A stretch of 64,000 bases of DNA from Cucumis sativus (GCF_000004075.3 NC_026659.2:2480001-2544000); one strand, 5' to 3'; positions 38,905-53,590 are shown, counted from the stretch's first letter. The notes: generated by a model not told the origin, from the sequence alone. Numbers and translations: made by a program.

Positions 38905-41900
38905 ATGGCGGCAGAGTCGGTTAGAGCAGCTTCTTCTGTTTGCAATTTCAATGGCTCTCAGAGAAGGCCTGCAGCTCCCACCCCTCTCTCTCGAACTCAA
39001 TTTCTCCTTCGTTCTTCTCGACCTTCCCGCTCCCATTTCTTTGGTACCAACCTTCGTTTGACTTCATCACCTTCTTCCAACCTATGTATTTCACGTCAAC
39101 AGAGCAGACCCAATCTATCTGTCTTTGCCATGGCCGCCGAAGGTATCTATTCTTTCTTCTTCTTCTATCGCCAATTTTCATTTTTTAAGATGAAGTCTCG
39201 AGTATTTCTGTGCCGGTGTTCAATGTGCGTTATTTTTTAATACCCTTTTGAATTTGATGCCTTAAATTGTAAAACCCCTACAGAATTGGATGTGTTCTGA
39301 AGTATTAGGAGTTAGGACTGTGTGATGCCTCTTATCTATTGGTTTCAATTCTAGCTTTTGATCATTTCCTGCAGGAGGGAGTTTCGTAATGATCCTTGTT
39401 TCTTCGATAACATTTATGAAATTTTGTTTACTTATGAGATTTTCTTATAAAATATATGTGGTCTTTGCCACAGGCTTACTGAAGTTTTTTGTGCAAGTAA
39501 TGATTTTTTTTCAGTTTAATGCTTTTCTTAGACAACAGCCTACCTTTTCACTAATGCAAGTTATATTAACGAAGAAGATGTGCTTGTTTTCATCTTTTGT
39601 TTGCAGATGGGAAGCGTTCGGTCCCTCTTGAAGACTACAGGAATATCGGAATCATGGCTCACATTGATGCCGGTAAGACGACTACAACCGAACGTATTCT
39701 ATACTACACAGGAAGAAACTACAAGATAGGGGAAGTGCACGAGGGAGCAGCAACAATGGATTGGATGGAGCAAGAAAAAGAAAGAGGAATTACGATTACT
39801 TCTGCTGCAACTACCACATTTTGGAACAAACACCGTATAAATATTATTGATACTCCAGGTCATGTCGATTTTACTCTTGAGGTGGAGCGGGCACTTAGAG
39901 TACTTGATGGAGCGATATGCCTATTTGACAGTGTTGCTGGAGTTGAACCACAATCTGAAACTGTTTGGAGGCAGGCTGATAAGTATGGAGTGCCGAGGAT
40001 TTGTTTCATCAACAAAATGGATCGGCTCGGAGCCAACTTTTTCCGAACAAGAGATATGATTGTGACAAACTTGGGAGCCAAGCCGCTTGTTCTTCAATTG
40101 CCAATTGGCTCTGAAGATAACTTTAAGGGTGTTGTTGATCTTGTGAGGATGAAAGCAATAGTTTGGTCAGGAGAAGAGTTGGGTGCAAAGTTTCAGTATG
40201 AAGATATTCCAGAAGACCTTGTGGATCTTGCTCAAGACTATCGGTCACAGATGATTGAGACTGTTGTTGAGTTGGATGATGAAGCCATGGAGAACTATTT
40301 GGAAGGGATCGAACCTGATGAGGCTACAATTAAGAAGCTTATTCGGAAGGGAGCAATATCTGCTTGTTTTGTTCCAGTACTGTGTGGCTCAGCTTTCAAA
40401 AACAAAGGGGTCCAACCATTACTTGATGCTGTTGTAGACTATTTACCTTCACCAATTGACTTGCCGCCCATGAAGGGAACTGACCCCGAGAACCCAGAAC
40501 TGATAGTTGAGAGGGTTGCCAGTGATGATGAACCATTTTCTGGACTAGCTTTCAAGATCATGAGTGATCCTTTTGTCGGATCACTAACATTTGTGAGAGT
40601 GTACGCTGGTAAACTTTCTGCAGGATCCTATGTAATGAATTCGAACAAAGGAAAAAAAGAGAGAATTGGAAGACTTTTAGAAATGCATGCAAACAGCAGA
40701 GAGGATGTAAAGGTAGCCCTTGCCGGGGATATTGTTGCTCTAGCTGGTCTTAAAGATACCATTACTGGCGAAACCTTGTGTGATCCAGATCATCCTATTG
40801 TACTTGAGCGGATGGACTTCCCTGATCCTGTGATTAAGGTTGCAATTGAGCCCAAAACTAAAGCTGATGTTGATAAGATGGCAACCGGTTTAATCAAGCT
40901 GGCTCAAGAAGACCCATCGTTCCATTTCTCACGTGATGAAGAGATAAATCAGACCGTGATTGAAGGCATGGGAGAGTTGCATCTTGAAATCATTGTTGAC
41001 AGGCTCAAGAGGGAATTCAAGGTTTGTATATGTTGCTTGACATTTTACTCCGAATTTTGAAACTTTTTATTGCTTGAACTTCCATTTTTGTAAAAGCTAA
41101 GCTAACAGTAGAATTGGATGATTTGATTGCTTGGTTTAAACAGGTTGAAGCTAATGTGGGTGCGCCGCAAGTTAACTACCGAGAAAGTATTTCAAAAATT
41201 TCAGAAGTAAAGTATGTGCACAAGAAACAATCAGGTGGTCAAGGACAGTTTGCTGATATTACAGTGCGGTTCGAACCCATGGAGGCAGGCAGTGGATACG
41301 AGTTCAAAAGTGAAATCAAGGGTGGAGCAGTGCCAAAAGAATACATTCCGGGGGTGGTCAAGGGATTGGAAGAGTGTATGAGCAATGGCGTTCTTGCTGG
41401 TTTTCCAGTGGTTGATGTTCGTGCCGTGCTAGTCGATGGTACTTACCATGATGTAGATTCAAGTGTCTTGGCCTTTCAACTTGCAGCTAGGGGAGCTTTC
41501 AGAGAAGGGATGAGGAAAGCAGGTCCTAGAATGCTCGAACCAATCATGAAAGTTGAAGTTGTCACACCTGAAGAACATCTGGGAGACGTAATTGGAGATC
41601 TCAACTCCAGGAGAGGCCAGATCAACAGCTTTGGTGACAAGCCTGGTGGCCTCAAGGTATGCCACTATCCTAAATGCATTCACACCATGAAAACTTCACT
41701 GACACACAATCATATTCATTAATGAACAACTATTATACGTTCAATAGAGCATATGATCAACAACAAAGCTTCCATTGAATGCAGGTCGTGGATGCGCTGG
41801 TTCCCCTAGCCGAGATGTTTCAATACGTCAGTACACTAAGGGGGATGACAAAAGGAAGAGCTTCATACACAATGCAATTAGCCAAGTTTGATGTTGTTCC

Positions 41901-41952
41901 TCAGCACATCCAGAACGAGCTTGCTGCCAAAGAGCAAGAAGTTGCTGCTTGA
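38905..41952 (+). CDS. fusA: Elongation factor G, chloroplastic (SCO1 / cpEF-G)
   Basis: GTPase that drives ribosome translocation in the plastid. Four exons: 38905-39142, 39607-41021, 41144-41656, 41785-41952, all GT-AG, together 777 residues, close to plant chloroplast EF-G. The Ser/Arg-rich first 75 or so residues are the transit peptide. The mature part holds G1 AHIDAGKT (97-104), switch II DTPGH (161-165) and NKMD (215-218), then the EF-Tu-like domain 2 and EF-G domains III-V to the C-terminal motif [17 protein letters not shown]. The sequence follows Arabidopsis SCO1 (SNOWY COTYLEDON 1), as I remember it, along its length, so the protein should serve chloroplast biogenesis. The start at 38905 (MAAES) is chosen by similarity to that N-terminus; an in-frame ATG at 38782 would add 41 residues. 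No disabling change seen. Confidence 0.97.
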
Positions 41953-44200
41953 TTTTGGTTGAAACAACCTGCGATTCTTTGTCTGCTGGAAAGAGAGATC
42001 CGTTTTCTATTATTATTTTATGCCATGTTGTTCAAGGATTGGTGTTCGTGGAAGATTTGAAGAGCGACCTCTCTTACTTACTTAGACCATCCTACCAAGG
42101 TGTAAATGTAATTATTCAAATGCTTGGCTGTCGGATCTGTTCAATTCGATCCAGATGCAAACAATTTTGAATGTATAATTTCTTCACCAGGAAGTCAGAA
42201 TATCTATTTAAATCCTTCTACAAAATTTTACTATTGATCAATGTTTCAACTATATGAAATGGGAATTTTCCATGGGTGTCATGGCAAATTCAAAGTGAAT
42301 AATTTGTAGTCGTGCCTTCAATTGCAGATATGGTAAAAATTCTCAAATTTGAAATTTTGCTCTTTATGTATTTCAATTTTGCTATTTAGCAGTTGAGTTA
42401 TCACTCATTTTAACTTTTGTACTTAGCTACACTTCTTATCCCTTTTGTAATAGTAAATACCAGTAGTAATATACATAAATATCAACTTTTTAATCTTAGT
42501 ATGTATTTTCAAATTCTCACTTGACAAAGTTTTGATCATCTTACTAGTTTTGCCATGAAGAAGCTAAGCCCATATATATGTTTTCTACAGATACTGTAAT
42601 GCGTAGTTATACCAAATATCTGTCACTACATTTCAAGTATTTTAGCAATATATCATTTATCAACTGAGTTCTTAAAAAATATGGATAATATATAAATAAG
42701 AGTGTACTATATATCAAGCAAAATTTTAAGTATTGAATCCTATATCAAACATCAAAAGCTAACACTTTCAATTGTATTTCACACATCTCTTATTATATTT
42801 CAAGTACATGTGTAGCATACGGAGTAATATTAACATTATATATATTGTATTCCATACATCAATTATTACATTTCAAGCATTGCAAAAGAGGACTTTTTGA
42901 ACATTCCAAATTAGTAATTGGTTGGGTGCATGTTAACTACTACAAGTTTTTCTATTTAATAAATTTTTTAAAAAGGAAATTCATAGAAGCCCATCGGAAG
43001 AATGATATTAACAAAAGAGAAGTAGTGTAGTCGAAATTGAGAACTAATGATTTGCTCCATTTTGTTAACTTAGCTGTCACTTTATATTTAGAGTTTGATT
43101 GCGTTTGTATTTCTAAATCCACTTAACTAAATTATTAGTTTACAATAACAATCTTATTAAAACTATTGAAGAATAGTTTTGGAAGTATTATTATTGCGTA
43201 AATTTGAATGTGGTTGCTATCAACTCCATTTTAGTGCTAATCAACATATTTGAGCTTTCTTTACAAAACTGCCTTCTAAATTTAGTTTTCTTATATGTAA
43301 ACAAAAAGACATGATTTGATTTAGCTTATAAGTATGCATCAAGTTTGTGGCTAAATTCATTTGTCTCGACTTAATTTTCATTTTGGTCTTGTGAATGTAA
43401 AAGTTATAAGCTAGCTAGTTTCTACAATGAATTTTACTTCAAGTGCAGTCATTTTAAAAGTTTCAATTAGTTTGTGTATTTTGGTTAAACCTAGTAAATC
43501 CCTCCAAAAATTTCATTCTTTTTCTCTATTTACTTTAACATGACTATCTTATACAACTAATCAAATGGAAATATATGTACTAATTTTCAAGTAAACACGT
43601 CTAGTATCGTAAGATTTCTCGTATGTTTAAGTCAGTAATCAACAAAAGATCAAGCATATAATAAATAGTTTATGAATTATGACAACTTAATCAAAGCATA
43701 TGGATGATTGTTTAGAAAGAGAATTTAAAGCATAGAAGACAGAGTTGGTGTGGTTTCTTTTTTGAAGAATGTAAATATGTACACGTAAATTAAAGACTTG
43801 GAAATGCCAAATCTAAAATTAGAATAAAGTACGTTAGAAAGTTAAAGTTGAAAGGAAGCAACTTTACTTAAAGAGTTCATACGAATGAATGGTGACAACA
43901 CGATAGATTCCGAGGAAAATGAAAAAAAAAGAGGTTTGAGAAATTTGAATGAAAGAGAAAGGTCTGCTGAAAATCACTCTCTTCAACACCACCACGAACA
44001 AAACAAACAACAATTCCGTCACTCAAATGACAAACCCACCTGTTAAACCCATGAACAATCAGGACCCACCATTTCCAATTTCCATTCTTCTTCGTGTCTT
44101 TCTCTAATTTTGCATGCCTCTGCTCTCACCGCCCACGATTTCCATTCTCTTTTAATCCACACCCATTTCTCGTTTCACGCAATTTCAGCTTTCTTTCTCC
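41953..44200. other. Intergenic region, EF-G to VPE
   Basis: The EF-G 3' UTR runs to perhaps 42180. From 42600 to 42900 there is a loose repetition of ATTTCAAG(T/C)A and TATCAA motifs in AT-rich DNA (see findings). No gene. About 43970-44200 is C/T-rich and is likely the VPE leader and proximal promoter, though no clear TATA box is seen. Confidence 0.6.
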
Positions 44201-46641
44201 ATGGCTTCCCCATCTACCTCCAATCTTGTCCTGTTTCTCCTTCTGTTTCTTGCTTACGGCTGCGCCGACGCCTCGCCGTGGGACCGGTGGGAGAGGACTA
44301 TCCGAATGCCGACTGAGAAGGAGGAAATGGGTGGTGCTGGTGATCGAAAAGTGGGTACCAGATGGGCAGTTCTTATAGCTGGTTCTTCTGGGTTTGGGAA
44401 TTACAGGCATCAGGTATTTAAAATTTGAAAGTTATTTGTGTAAACTAGATTGATAAATGATTGATTTTGGTGGGAATAGGCGGATATCTGCCATGCTTAT
44501 CAACTGTTGAAGAAAGGAGGATTGAAGGATGAGAATATTGTGGTGTTTATGTACGATGACATAGCCACAAATGTGCTGAATCCAAGGCCTGGAATCATCA
44601 TCAATCATCCACAAGGAGAGGATGTTTATGCCGGCGTTCCCAAGGTACACGTTAGATGATATGATATTAAATTTGTCGATTATGCTGCTTTTGGGTCCAT
44701 TGGTGATTGGTGATTTAAGAGGGTATCAGGTAGATGAACTGCAATGTTGTTTCATACGCCTATTAAGTTAACCTTAATCCAGATTGAATAAGTGTGTGGA
44801 ATTCAGAGAAATGAACTGATTAGCTAAAGAAATTGTTAGATAAAGAAGCACAAACAACAAAAGCAGATGATGGTAAAACTTGTTGAGACTTCTCTGTTTA
44901 GATATTATGTTGGATAAACCACTAACCCAAAAGCTTAAATGGAGTAGATAATGATGAATTTAACGTTTTGTTCATATTGTTTATACTGTATAGGATTACA
45001 CTGGGGAGCATGTGACTGCCCAGAATCTGTATGCTGTGCTTCTGGGAAATAGAACTGCTGTTGATGGAGGGAGTGGAAAAGTTGTGGACAGCAAACCAAA
45101 TGACAGGATTTTTGTTTACTATTCTGATCATGGAGGCCCTGGAGTACTTGGTTCGTTTTCAACAATAACACTAATTGAACTGATTTCGTTTGAATTTTGT
45201 TGAACTAAGCTTGTACATTTACTCTTTTCCAGGCATGCCCAACTTGCCTTTTGTCTATGCCATGGATTTCATTGAAGTTTTAAAGAAGAAACATGCTGCT
45301 AAAGGGTACAAAGAGATGGTAAAGGGAGAGAAAGAGAGGAAGAGATCAAATTTCTAAGCACAGTGAAAGTTTTGTAACGTTAGATTGTGTAAACATTTTT
45401 GTAATATTGCATTTTTTGCAGGTGATCTATGTAGAAGCATGTGAGAGTGGGAGTATCTTCGAGGGCATACTGCCAAAGGATCTGAATATTTATGTAACTA
45501 CAGCCTCAAATGCTCAAGAGAGTAGCTTTGGAACTTACTGTCCTGGTATGGAACCGGCACCACCACCAGAGTACATGACATGCTTAGGAGACTTGTATAG
45601 TGTGGCCTGGATGGAAGATAGGTAAAAAAAAAAAAAAATCTTAATTACCAATCAACAAATCATTCAACTTTTAACATTTGCTCATCTTTTTTCCCAGTGA
45701 AACTCACAATCTGAAGAGAGAAACAATAGACCAACAATACCGAACTGTAATGGCTCTTTCTCTGCCACTCAATCACCATTTTATCCTCACAAAAATCACC
45801 ACCCAAAAATTCAGTTAATCATTCTTCCACCATTTGTGGTGCAGGTGAAGGAAAGGACGTCAAATCCTAATAATTTGAATACAGGATCTCATGTAATGGA
45901 ATATGGAAACTCAAGCATTAAAGCAGAGAGGCTGTACTTGTATCAAGGATTTGACCCGGCTTCAGTAAACTTGCCTCCTTATAATGGCCGGTACGAAATG
46001 AAGAGTATGGACGCAATTAACCAAAGAGATGCAGACATCTTCTTCCTATGGCAAATGGTAACAATTTTAGCTTCAAATACAATCCCTAAACAGTAAAAAA
46101 AACATGGGTTTTCCCCCCCAATTAAACTATGGCTGTTTTGATCTGTTCTCAGTACAGGAAATTTGAAGATGGAACAAACGAGAGAGCCCAAGTCCTCGAG
46201 GAAATTAGAGAGACGGTGACACATAGAACTCACTTGGATGGAAGCATCAGAATGATTGGGTTTCTTCTGTTTGGACCAGAGAAAGGTTCCAATATTCTTG
46301 ATGATGTGAGAGCTTCCGGTTTGCCTCTTGTGGATGATTGGGAATGTCTTAAATCAATGGTACAACTCATAAATCTTAGGCCCTCATAAAAAGGCAACTC
46401 ATTTGAATTTTTCTAGACCGAATGTTTTATCAAACGGAGGTTCGTCTTTTGTTTGCAGGTGAGAGTGTTGGAGAGTTATTGTGGTTCATTGACCCAATAT
46501 GGTATGAAACACATGCGGGCAATTGCAAACATATGCAACAGAGGAGTTTCAAAAGCTTCAATGAGGGAAGCATCAATGGTGGCTTGCAATGGAGGGAGTT
46601 ATGGGCTGTGGCATCCTTCAAATCGAGGTTACAGTGCTTGA
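44201..46641 (+). CDS. VPE: Vacuolar processing enzyme, beta type (legumain, peptidase family C13)
   Basis: Asparaginyl endopeptidase that cleaves after Asn (and Asp) in vacuoles and matures seed storage proteins. Nine exons: 44201-44413, 44480-44644, 44994-45150, 45233-45318, 45422-45621, 45698-45746, 45845-46057, 46153-46359, 46459-46641; 490 residues, the normal family length. A signal peptide (1 to about 24, [13 protein letters not shown]) is followed by a short propeptide and the catalytic domain from [13 protein letters not shown]. The catalytic His172 lies in YYSDHGGPG and the catalytic Cys214 in [12 protein letters not shown] sequon NRT lies near 145. The C-terminal prodomain contains [13 protein letters not shown] and ends GYSA. 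Segments such as [30 protein letters not shown] and [10 protein letters not shown] match seed-type beta-VPE rather than gamma-VPE, as I remember them. Activation is expected by self-cleavage at low pH. A poly(A) signal AATAAA is at 46707-46712. Confidence 0.96.
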
Positions 46642-47707
46642 ATAAGGACACAAAACCATAATCTTCGTGTACAAAAATGTTGAAACATTTTCATATTTTA
46701 TATACTAATAAAGCCATATTCTGTACCCTTATGTTTACTAATCAGAAATTTACACTACTCTTACAAGTTTTGTGCAATATTGATAGCTATTCTTTAATAT
46801 ATTTTTAACCATTTTCTTATTCAGATTTTTTCAATAGATTTAGTTAAAAAAAAAGAGGAAAATTATGATAAATTTACTTCAAGTGTTCTTTTTTTTTTTT
46901 TTTCTTTCTGATTTCTTCAGTTTCTTAATTATTATATGATAACCTTCTTTCAGTATCAAAACATTAATTATAAGCTACTTCTATACTTGTACACTTTTGT
47001 TAGTGATGAGATTTATTCCAGACAAAAGAGTCTGGATATTTCTTTTAGCAATTATAGAAACAAAATTTTAAAATACAAATTTAAATTAATAAATATTTTA
47101 TTATTTTTAGATGAGTTAATATGTCTATTATTTACAAATATTAAATTTAGATTAGTATACTTGTATGTTTTGTAAATTTTTAAAGATATAATGGAAATAT
47201 GAAACGTAAGAATATGAAGATGACAAAATTTCTGTTATTGACATGTGGAGGGAAGTTAAATTAAATACTATAACCTTTCATTTTATAATTCATTATTATG
47301 GAAAAAGACATCATAGATTTGTGATGCAGTACTACAAACAAATCTAGTGGATAGAAGTTTATGTTGGAAATTATGATGTTGGCATCGTCCTTGGATCTCA
47401 ATTCAATCCATTGCTATTATTATTATTTATATCTTTTCAAGGAAAAAGGAAGGAATTAAAAATTGTTATTTTAATGTCCATATTAAAAATGAAATTATGT
47501 ATCCAATATATGTCATGATATTATGGTTGAAACTAATCTATTGTGCCCTGATTTGGGCGGGCCAAAATTGGTATTAAAAAAATGAGTATAGTTGCATAAT
47601 CGGTATTGTGTCTATATAAACCTCACATATTAACATATTAAGTAAACACATCATCGTAAAAAATTGCAAAGTAATCTATCAATTGAATAAACCTATCATA
47701 TAGATCA

Positions 47708-47820
47708 AATTGATATTGTAAAAGTTAGGTTATTAGGCACTTGAAATTAAGTTATAAAAAATAATTGATCTTTTAAAAGTTACGTTGTTATTAGGCACTT
47801 GAAATTAAGTTATAGAAAAT
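47708..47820. repeat. Tandem duplication, unit about 55 bp
   Basis: Copies at about 47708-47761 and 47763-47820 share TTAGGCACTTGAAATTAAGT and flanks AATTGAT and AAAAGTTA. They differ by a few substitutions and a 3-4 bp indel. Confidence 0.85.
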
Positions 47821-50800
47821 AAAGCCAAAAGTGATTTTAGCTTAATAGAAATTGCTCTATGTTGAGATCAAATAGGCAATTGTAATAAAAAAAGTCATTA
47901 AAAAAATGAAGCTTTGAAACTATATCAATAATAACTTTTAGTCGTATTCTGAATTTGTGGTTGAGAAACAACCACATAGATGAAAAAGAAAAACGACACA
48001 ATAGAGATGGTCGTATTTACAAAAGAAAATCATGAAAAAGAATAAGAAAATGGGAGGAGAAAAATTCACAATGATCAAATTGAAAAAAATAAAAAACAAT
48101 TAATTCAAAGTATTGATAACAATTTAAAACATGATATATGGAAACGTATAGATAAATGGATACTCAATATGTAGATAAAATGAGTTGAGACGTTTTACCT
48201 CACCTATAATGTTTGAACAAATAGGGAAATAAGTAGTGTAGGGGGAATGATGCTGTTGGAAGGGATAGAATTAATTGCAAATGCAAGGATGTGGAATATG
48301 AACCTATATGATATGAAATAACTTATAATTGAAGAAGAAAAAGAAAGAAACACAAATGATTGAGAAGTGAAGAGGCCCCAAAAATCTTAGCTAAAAGAAA
48401 ATTCAAATCCAAATCTACATTGGTTTCACACTTTGGTGGAAATATATATATATATAAAGGAATGAGTTGAAGATGTGAATGCAAATTTTAATAGGGCACT
48501 TAGCCAAAGTATTTGATGACCCTTATCTCTTATGGAACCCACACCCACAAGATGTTTCCCTATTTTTAATGTCACTTTTTCCTCTTCTTCGTTCACATAT
48601 TGCAATTTGTAATCTTTCCTTCACCATCTTCAAATATATCATTGCCATGTATGGCCATTTTTTCCTTTTTCATTCAATGTATACTTTATATCATTTTGTC
48701 TTTGAATTTAAATGACGAAATAATAATATGACCCTTCTTTCATCATCTTTAAAATTTGAATAATGGAATAAAATGACATGACATTTGAAATATTTAGTAG
48801 ATTTCTTTTCCACAGAAATTGTATAATTACATTCAATGGGTCAATTTCAGTTTTAGCCCTCAATTCTTTTAACAATGAAACTAATTAATGTTATGTGACG
48901 TTCATGCAAGCATAAGATTCAAAATTCATTGATTTCTAAAGATCGAGTTAATCTTTATTTGGACCCTTGAAAAAGGGTCACTCGTACAAAAAATTCTTTA
49001 TGTAATTAGGATGATGTCATGGTAGTTTGGACTTGGAGCGCCTGAGGTTACATGACAACAAAACGAACATGCCATTGATTTATTTTTCAATTGATATACA
49101 TGTACTTCACCAATTTGAAACCAACTCTAAAATTTTTCTTTTGGGACACACATTTCTCCACATCCACTCATAATTTTCTTTGGATTTGAACCTGTATATG
49201 GACTTTTTTTATTCTTGTTTTAACGTGTACTAAAGTAGAAGTATCTTCTAACTTTGCTATGATTTATGGCATAGCATTATGTTTCATTTGGAGGTTATTT
49301 AAAAGCTTTAACACCACCTATGGTAACTAGTTTAAAAAAAAAAAAAAAAACTAATCAAGAAAGCTTCTCGAATTTTGGCACCTATGTGCTGATCCTTTCA
49401 AGTTTAATCAAGAAAGCTTTTCAAATTTTTTTAATTCATGTGCATTCAATTGCATGCCTAAGAATATTGATCAAGTAGGATTGATCATTCGATCGTGTGG
49501 TGTGTTAGAATCTTGGGATAAGAAAAATCCAATTTTGATAGAGCGTTCTAATCTGAATATAAAAAACTTGTTTCTTGATGGCTTTGTATCTAATTTAATA
49601 CTTAGAATTCAAATCAAATTGATTAGAGAGTTTTTTTTTGTAATGTTTGAGATAATCAAGGGTTCTTTCTTAATTCTTGAGTCTCTTGTAATAATAATAA
49701 GAAGAATTCTCATGCCTAAAGCAAGCATAGTTCCAAATTATTAAGATTTTTCATATCATTTATTCAAAAAGAAAAAATATATATAAGACTTAGTAGTTGG
49801 TTATAATTGGATTTGAAATGACACATGTCGTTTTTTCTTCTTTCAATTGTTTGAGATTGAGATATATACGGGCATATCGTATGTCAATTAAAATGAAATC
49901 ATCCATATTGAAATTGTATAAACAAAATTTAATAACAAATAAAATTGATTACTTGTGGAGAGTAAAGATTTGAGAAAATAGACTTTGAGAGAAAAAAGTG
50001 GCTAGACCTTGAATTAATTAGTGATGCTAAAATATGTTACATTCCATATGCATGTAGGAAATGTTATATTATTGTACAATTTATTAAAATATATATATAT
50101 ATGGAGACATATAATTCCAACAATGTAATCATAGATAAGTTGATTTTCTGTGTGCGTATTTATTATTCCAACCTCCAAGACTCGAAGTTAAGGAAAAAAA
50201 CTATGGTCTTAATTAGATTATTGTTAATGAGTGTGTGTATAGACTACATATATACTAATAATTAGTCTCCAAACCAATAACCCAACAAACAGAAAAATAA
50301 TGGCTATTCATTGGTCCATCTGATTTGGTGCCCCAATATTGTCGTTGACTATTGAAGTCAATGGTAATATACATAAAGCCAATTAAGCATTCTTATTTTA
50401 TTTGTACCAAACAAAAAGAGCAAATGAACCCAACTAAAGTATTGTCTTTGCCTTCTAGATCTCTTAACTTTGATTATTTTTTTGAAAATATGTCTCATCT
50501 TTTCTCCCCTTTTAACTTTAACTATATGAAAGCATTTTAGGTTGAAACTAGATTGGTGGATATTAGTTTTTGTCACTCTCAAGTTTAATGCCTTTCATGG
50601 CTAATTTGACTCTTATCCTAACTTTAAAAAGATTCAGTAACTTTAATTTGTCAAGGTTTGAATAAGCTTAAAACGGTATCCACTAATATTAAATTTAAGT
50701 ACTTTTTTTTAGTAAGATCGTGGAAATGGAAGAACAAACTTCCTACATCTAAGAAGGAGGGTTAGGTCCATGTATTAATATATTATACATTGAGTTGAAT

Positions 50801-52520
50801 TCATTTTGAACTATTAAGATTTGAGTTAATTGAAAATTAATTAATGATAAAAGAAAGAATGAAATGATTTGTTTTCATGGTCGGTAAAATATTCATATAT
50901 ATTGAATTAATGATTGATTACATGAAAGAAAAAAAAAAAAAAAACTCTCAGGCATAGTTTGAAAATTTTAATTAGAGATCTATAATTTCATAACTATGTC
51001 GGTCATACTTTGACTTGAACGAAACTTATTCTATTATTATCTAATGAAGTGGAGATTATAAGAGTGCTAAAAGAGTGTCCATCTATTAAAAATACCCGAG
51101 TGCATATATTGATCCATTCGTATCTTTTTTAAAAAATAAAACTATTCAATGACAACTAAAAAGGTCAAAATTAGCCATCTTTAAACATATATAGATATCT
51201 CTCTACCTCATCTTGGCTTTTCAAATCCCAACTCAATTGCTAGCAAAAGTTTAGCATAATCGGTATCAATGAATGTTGAAACTCATATATCGTTCTTCGA
51301 ATCTCTCCGCCCTAAATTTGTAGAGAAACTTTTTTAACCCTTGTTACCTATTCCTCCTCATGCATTACTCTAAGCAGAAATATATGAAATACAATATTAC
51401 ATAACTTTCTTTTCTCCATATGTTAAGTCACATATATGTATTCAGTAAAATCATTTCTTTCTTCTTCTTCTGCTTCTAATTTCTTAGAAAATGGGTTGGT
51501 TGAGATATACTTTATTTTGCCTATTCTATTTTAGGGTTTAATTTAAAAATAAATAAATAAAATTGAAAAGTTCATAGGGTTGGCCTTGGCCCCCTCTTTT
51601 CCACTTAAACCCTTAGATGATATCATGAGCTACCTGTATAAACATAGAGTTCAATATTCATTTCAAGATACTGGAGAACAAAAGTTAGTCGTAAATTAAT
51701 TAATGGAACATATATTCTTTCAAGAAAAAGCTTTTAGCACTTCATAACTGTAAGTGTAGTATAATAAGAAAACGAGTTATTGATTATATCATTTCTTTTC
51801 CTAATAACTAAAGATATAATAGCAACAATGATTAGATTTGAAGCTTCAAATTTGAGAGACTAAAATCTGACTTTGCAAGCTTTTAATTAAGAGCGATATT
51901 AAGGAATCACTTATACAAATTCATTGTATATGTTTTAGGTTAATTTAATTTTGAAATTTAAAAGAGAAAAGAAGGCAGAAAAAAAGGGGGAGGTTTCATG
52001 TGTGATTGAAATGAAGCCATGGATGACATTATTATTATTATGGTTTTGGGACCAAATTTTAGAAAATGAAAATGCAGGTAAATGGTCGTGTTCTTTGATA
52101 TAATTATATATACATATATAAACGTATAAACAATAAACTATAGATTATAAAGTAGAGGTATATAGGGTAGGTCTTTTTTCTCTAGCGTATATGCTACGTG
52201 TGTCTTCATGTTTGCCATATCTTTACTCAATATTTCACTTTTTTAGGTATACATATATACACCAAAAACAACTTTTGGTCCACAAAGATTTTCCCAATAT
52301 ACCATCACTCTCATCCCAATATATACTAATATCTTTCTCGATTCAACATCCTAGGTTTGATGATTATTATTATTAGATTGAATTATAAAGTTACCAACAT
52401 GATCGTATTATATATAGTTTATTGTTAATTAACATGCATTTCTTTAGCAAGATCCGCTCCATAGAGAATACAAATCACTATGTATAGTATATCTTATATT
52501 AGAGAAACATATATACTTTT

Positions 52521-52800
52521 CTTTTTTGAGGTCGAAGGTTTTTAAGTTTAATCTTTGAACTTTTAACTTAGGTTCAATTTAGTCTCTAAATTTCTATTTT
52601 GTCTAATATTTGTCACCTTTGTGGACATACTCTGGAGTACCATTGTCAAATTTTAATTAATTTTATATCCACATGGAACCAATTAATGTCAACTTTTTAT
52701 GAACATGTCATGCAAGGGATTTATTGAACACAATCTCAAAGTTTAAGAATTTGTAGGTTCAACGCTTACCCATTTTAAAGTTTAGAAACAAAATAGAAGT
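52521..52800. repeat. Possible dispersed repeat with short inverted ends
   Basis: The left side has TTTAGTCTCTAAATTTCTATTTTGT (part of a 'rest of TTTAGTCCCTAAA' family common in plants); the right side has ACAAAATAGAAG near 52789-52799, an inverted match of 11 bp to TTCTATTTTGT. No target-site duplication confirmed. Confidence 0.35.
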
Positions 52801-53590
52801 ATTGATAATTTAAGCTAAGACTACGCAAAGAGAGTAATCAAAAGCTTTTTAATAACAAATGTCAAAGAAGCATCGTGGAAATATTAGTAGTTGCATTCAA
52901 GCATCTCAACTAGATTAACGCAACGTACATTCCATAATTAGATTGACCCATATTAAATGTTTCGTACAAACAATAAGAGCTAGAAGGCTAGAGAAAACTT
53001 CCAATCAAGCATAATCGTAAAAAGATTGTAATTAAAAGAAAAGGAGAGTGAGAACAAAGATCAATTTCAATCCTTCTAGTAGCTTGCTAAATATATTAAT
53101 GCATAAATTTAAGCCCTAAATCTGTATTTGTGATTTGAATAATATGAGGAGAACAAACTTCTCTTGTGAAAATGTAAGGACTTGATATAGTAGTAGATGG
53201 GTAGCAAAGAACCCTAATGATGCATGAAGATAGTCCAAAGCAAGAGTTTGCTAGAGGAGTCACTGCAGATATAGATGGTTAAACATAACATAATATACCC
53301 AAACATATCCTAATATTCTTATTAATAACACCAACTTCCTTTGTGAGAGATTCATATATTTAGTTTATAAACAACATGATGAAATGCAGATATAAAATAG
53401 TGATGTCTCCAACGAATCTTTACAACCAAAATATTCAATGAATTGAAAATTGATATTTTATAGTTTGTCCTTAAAAATACTTTTATATATATGATTATTA
53501 TTGTGATAGCCCAATGTATGAAAGTGTTCTTGGCTTTTGTGAGACACAAGTTTGCAATCATACAATGGAGAAAATTTAGGAAAAACCCTT

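Noticed and set aside
49454..49744. 96-codon plus-strand frame after VPE
   Set aside because: No recognisable domain, AT-driven composition, no promoter or splice context.
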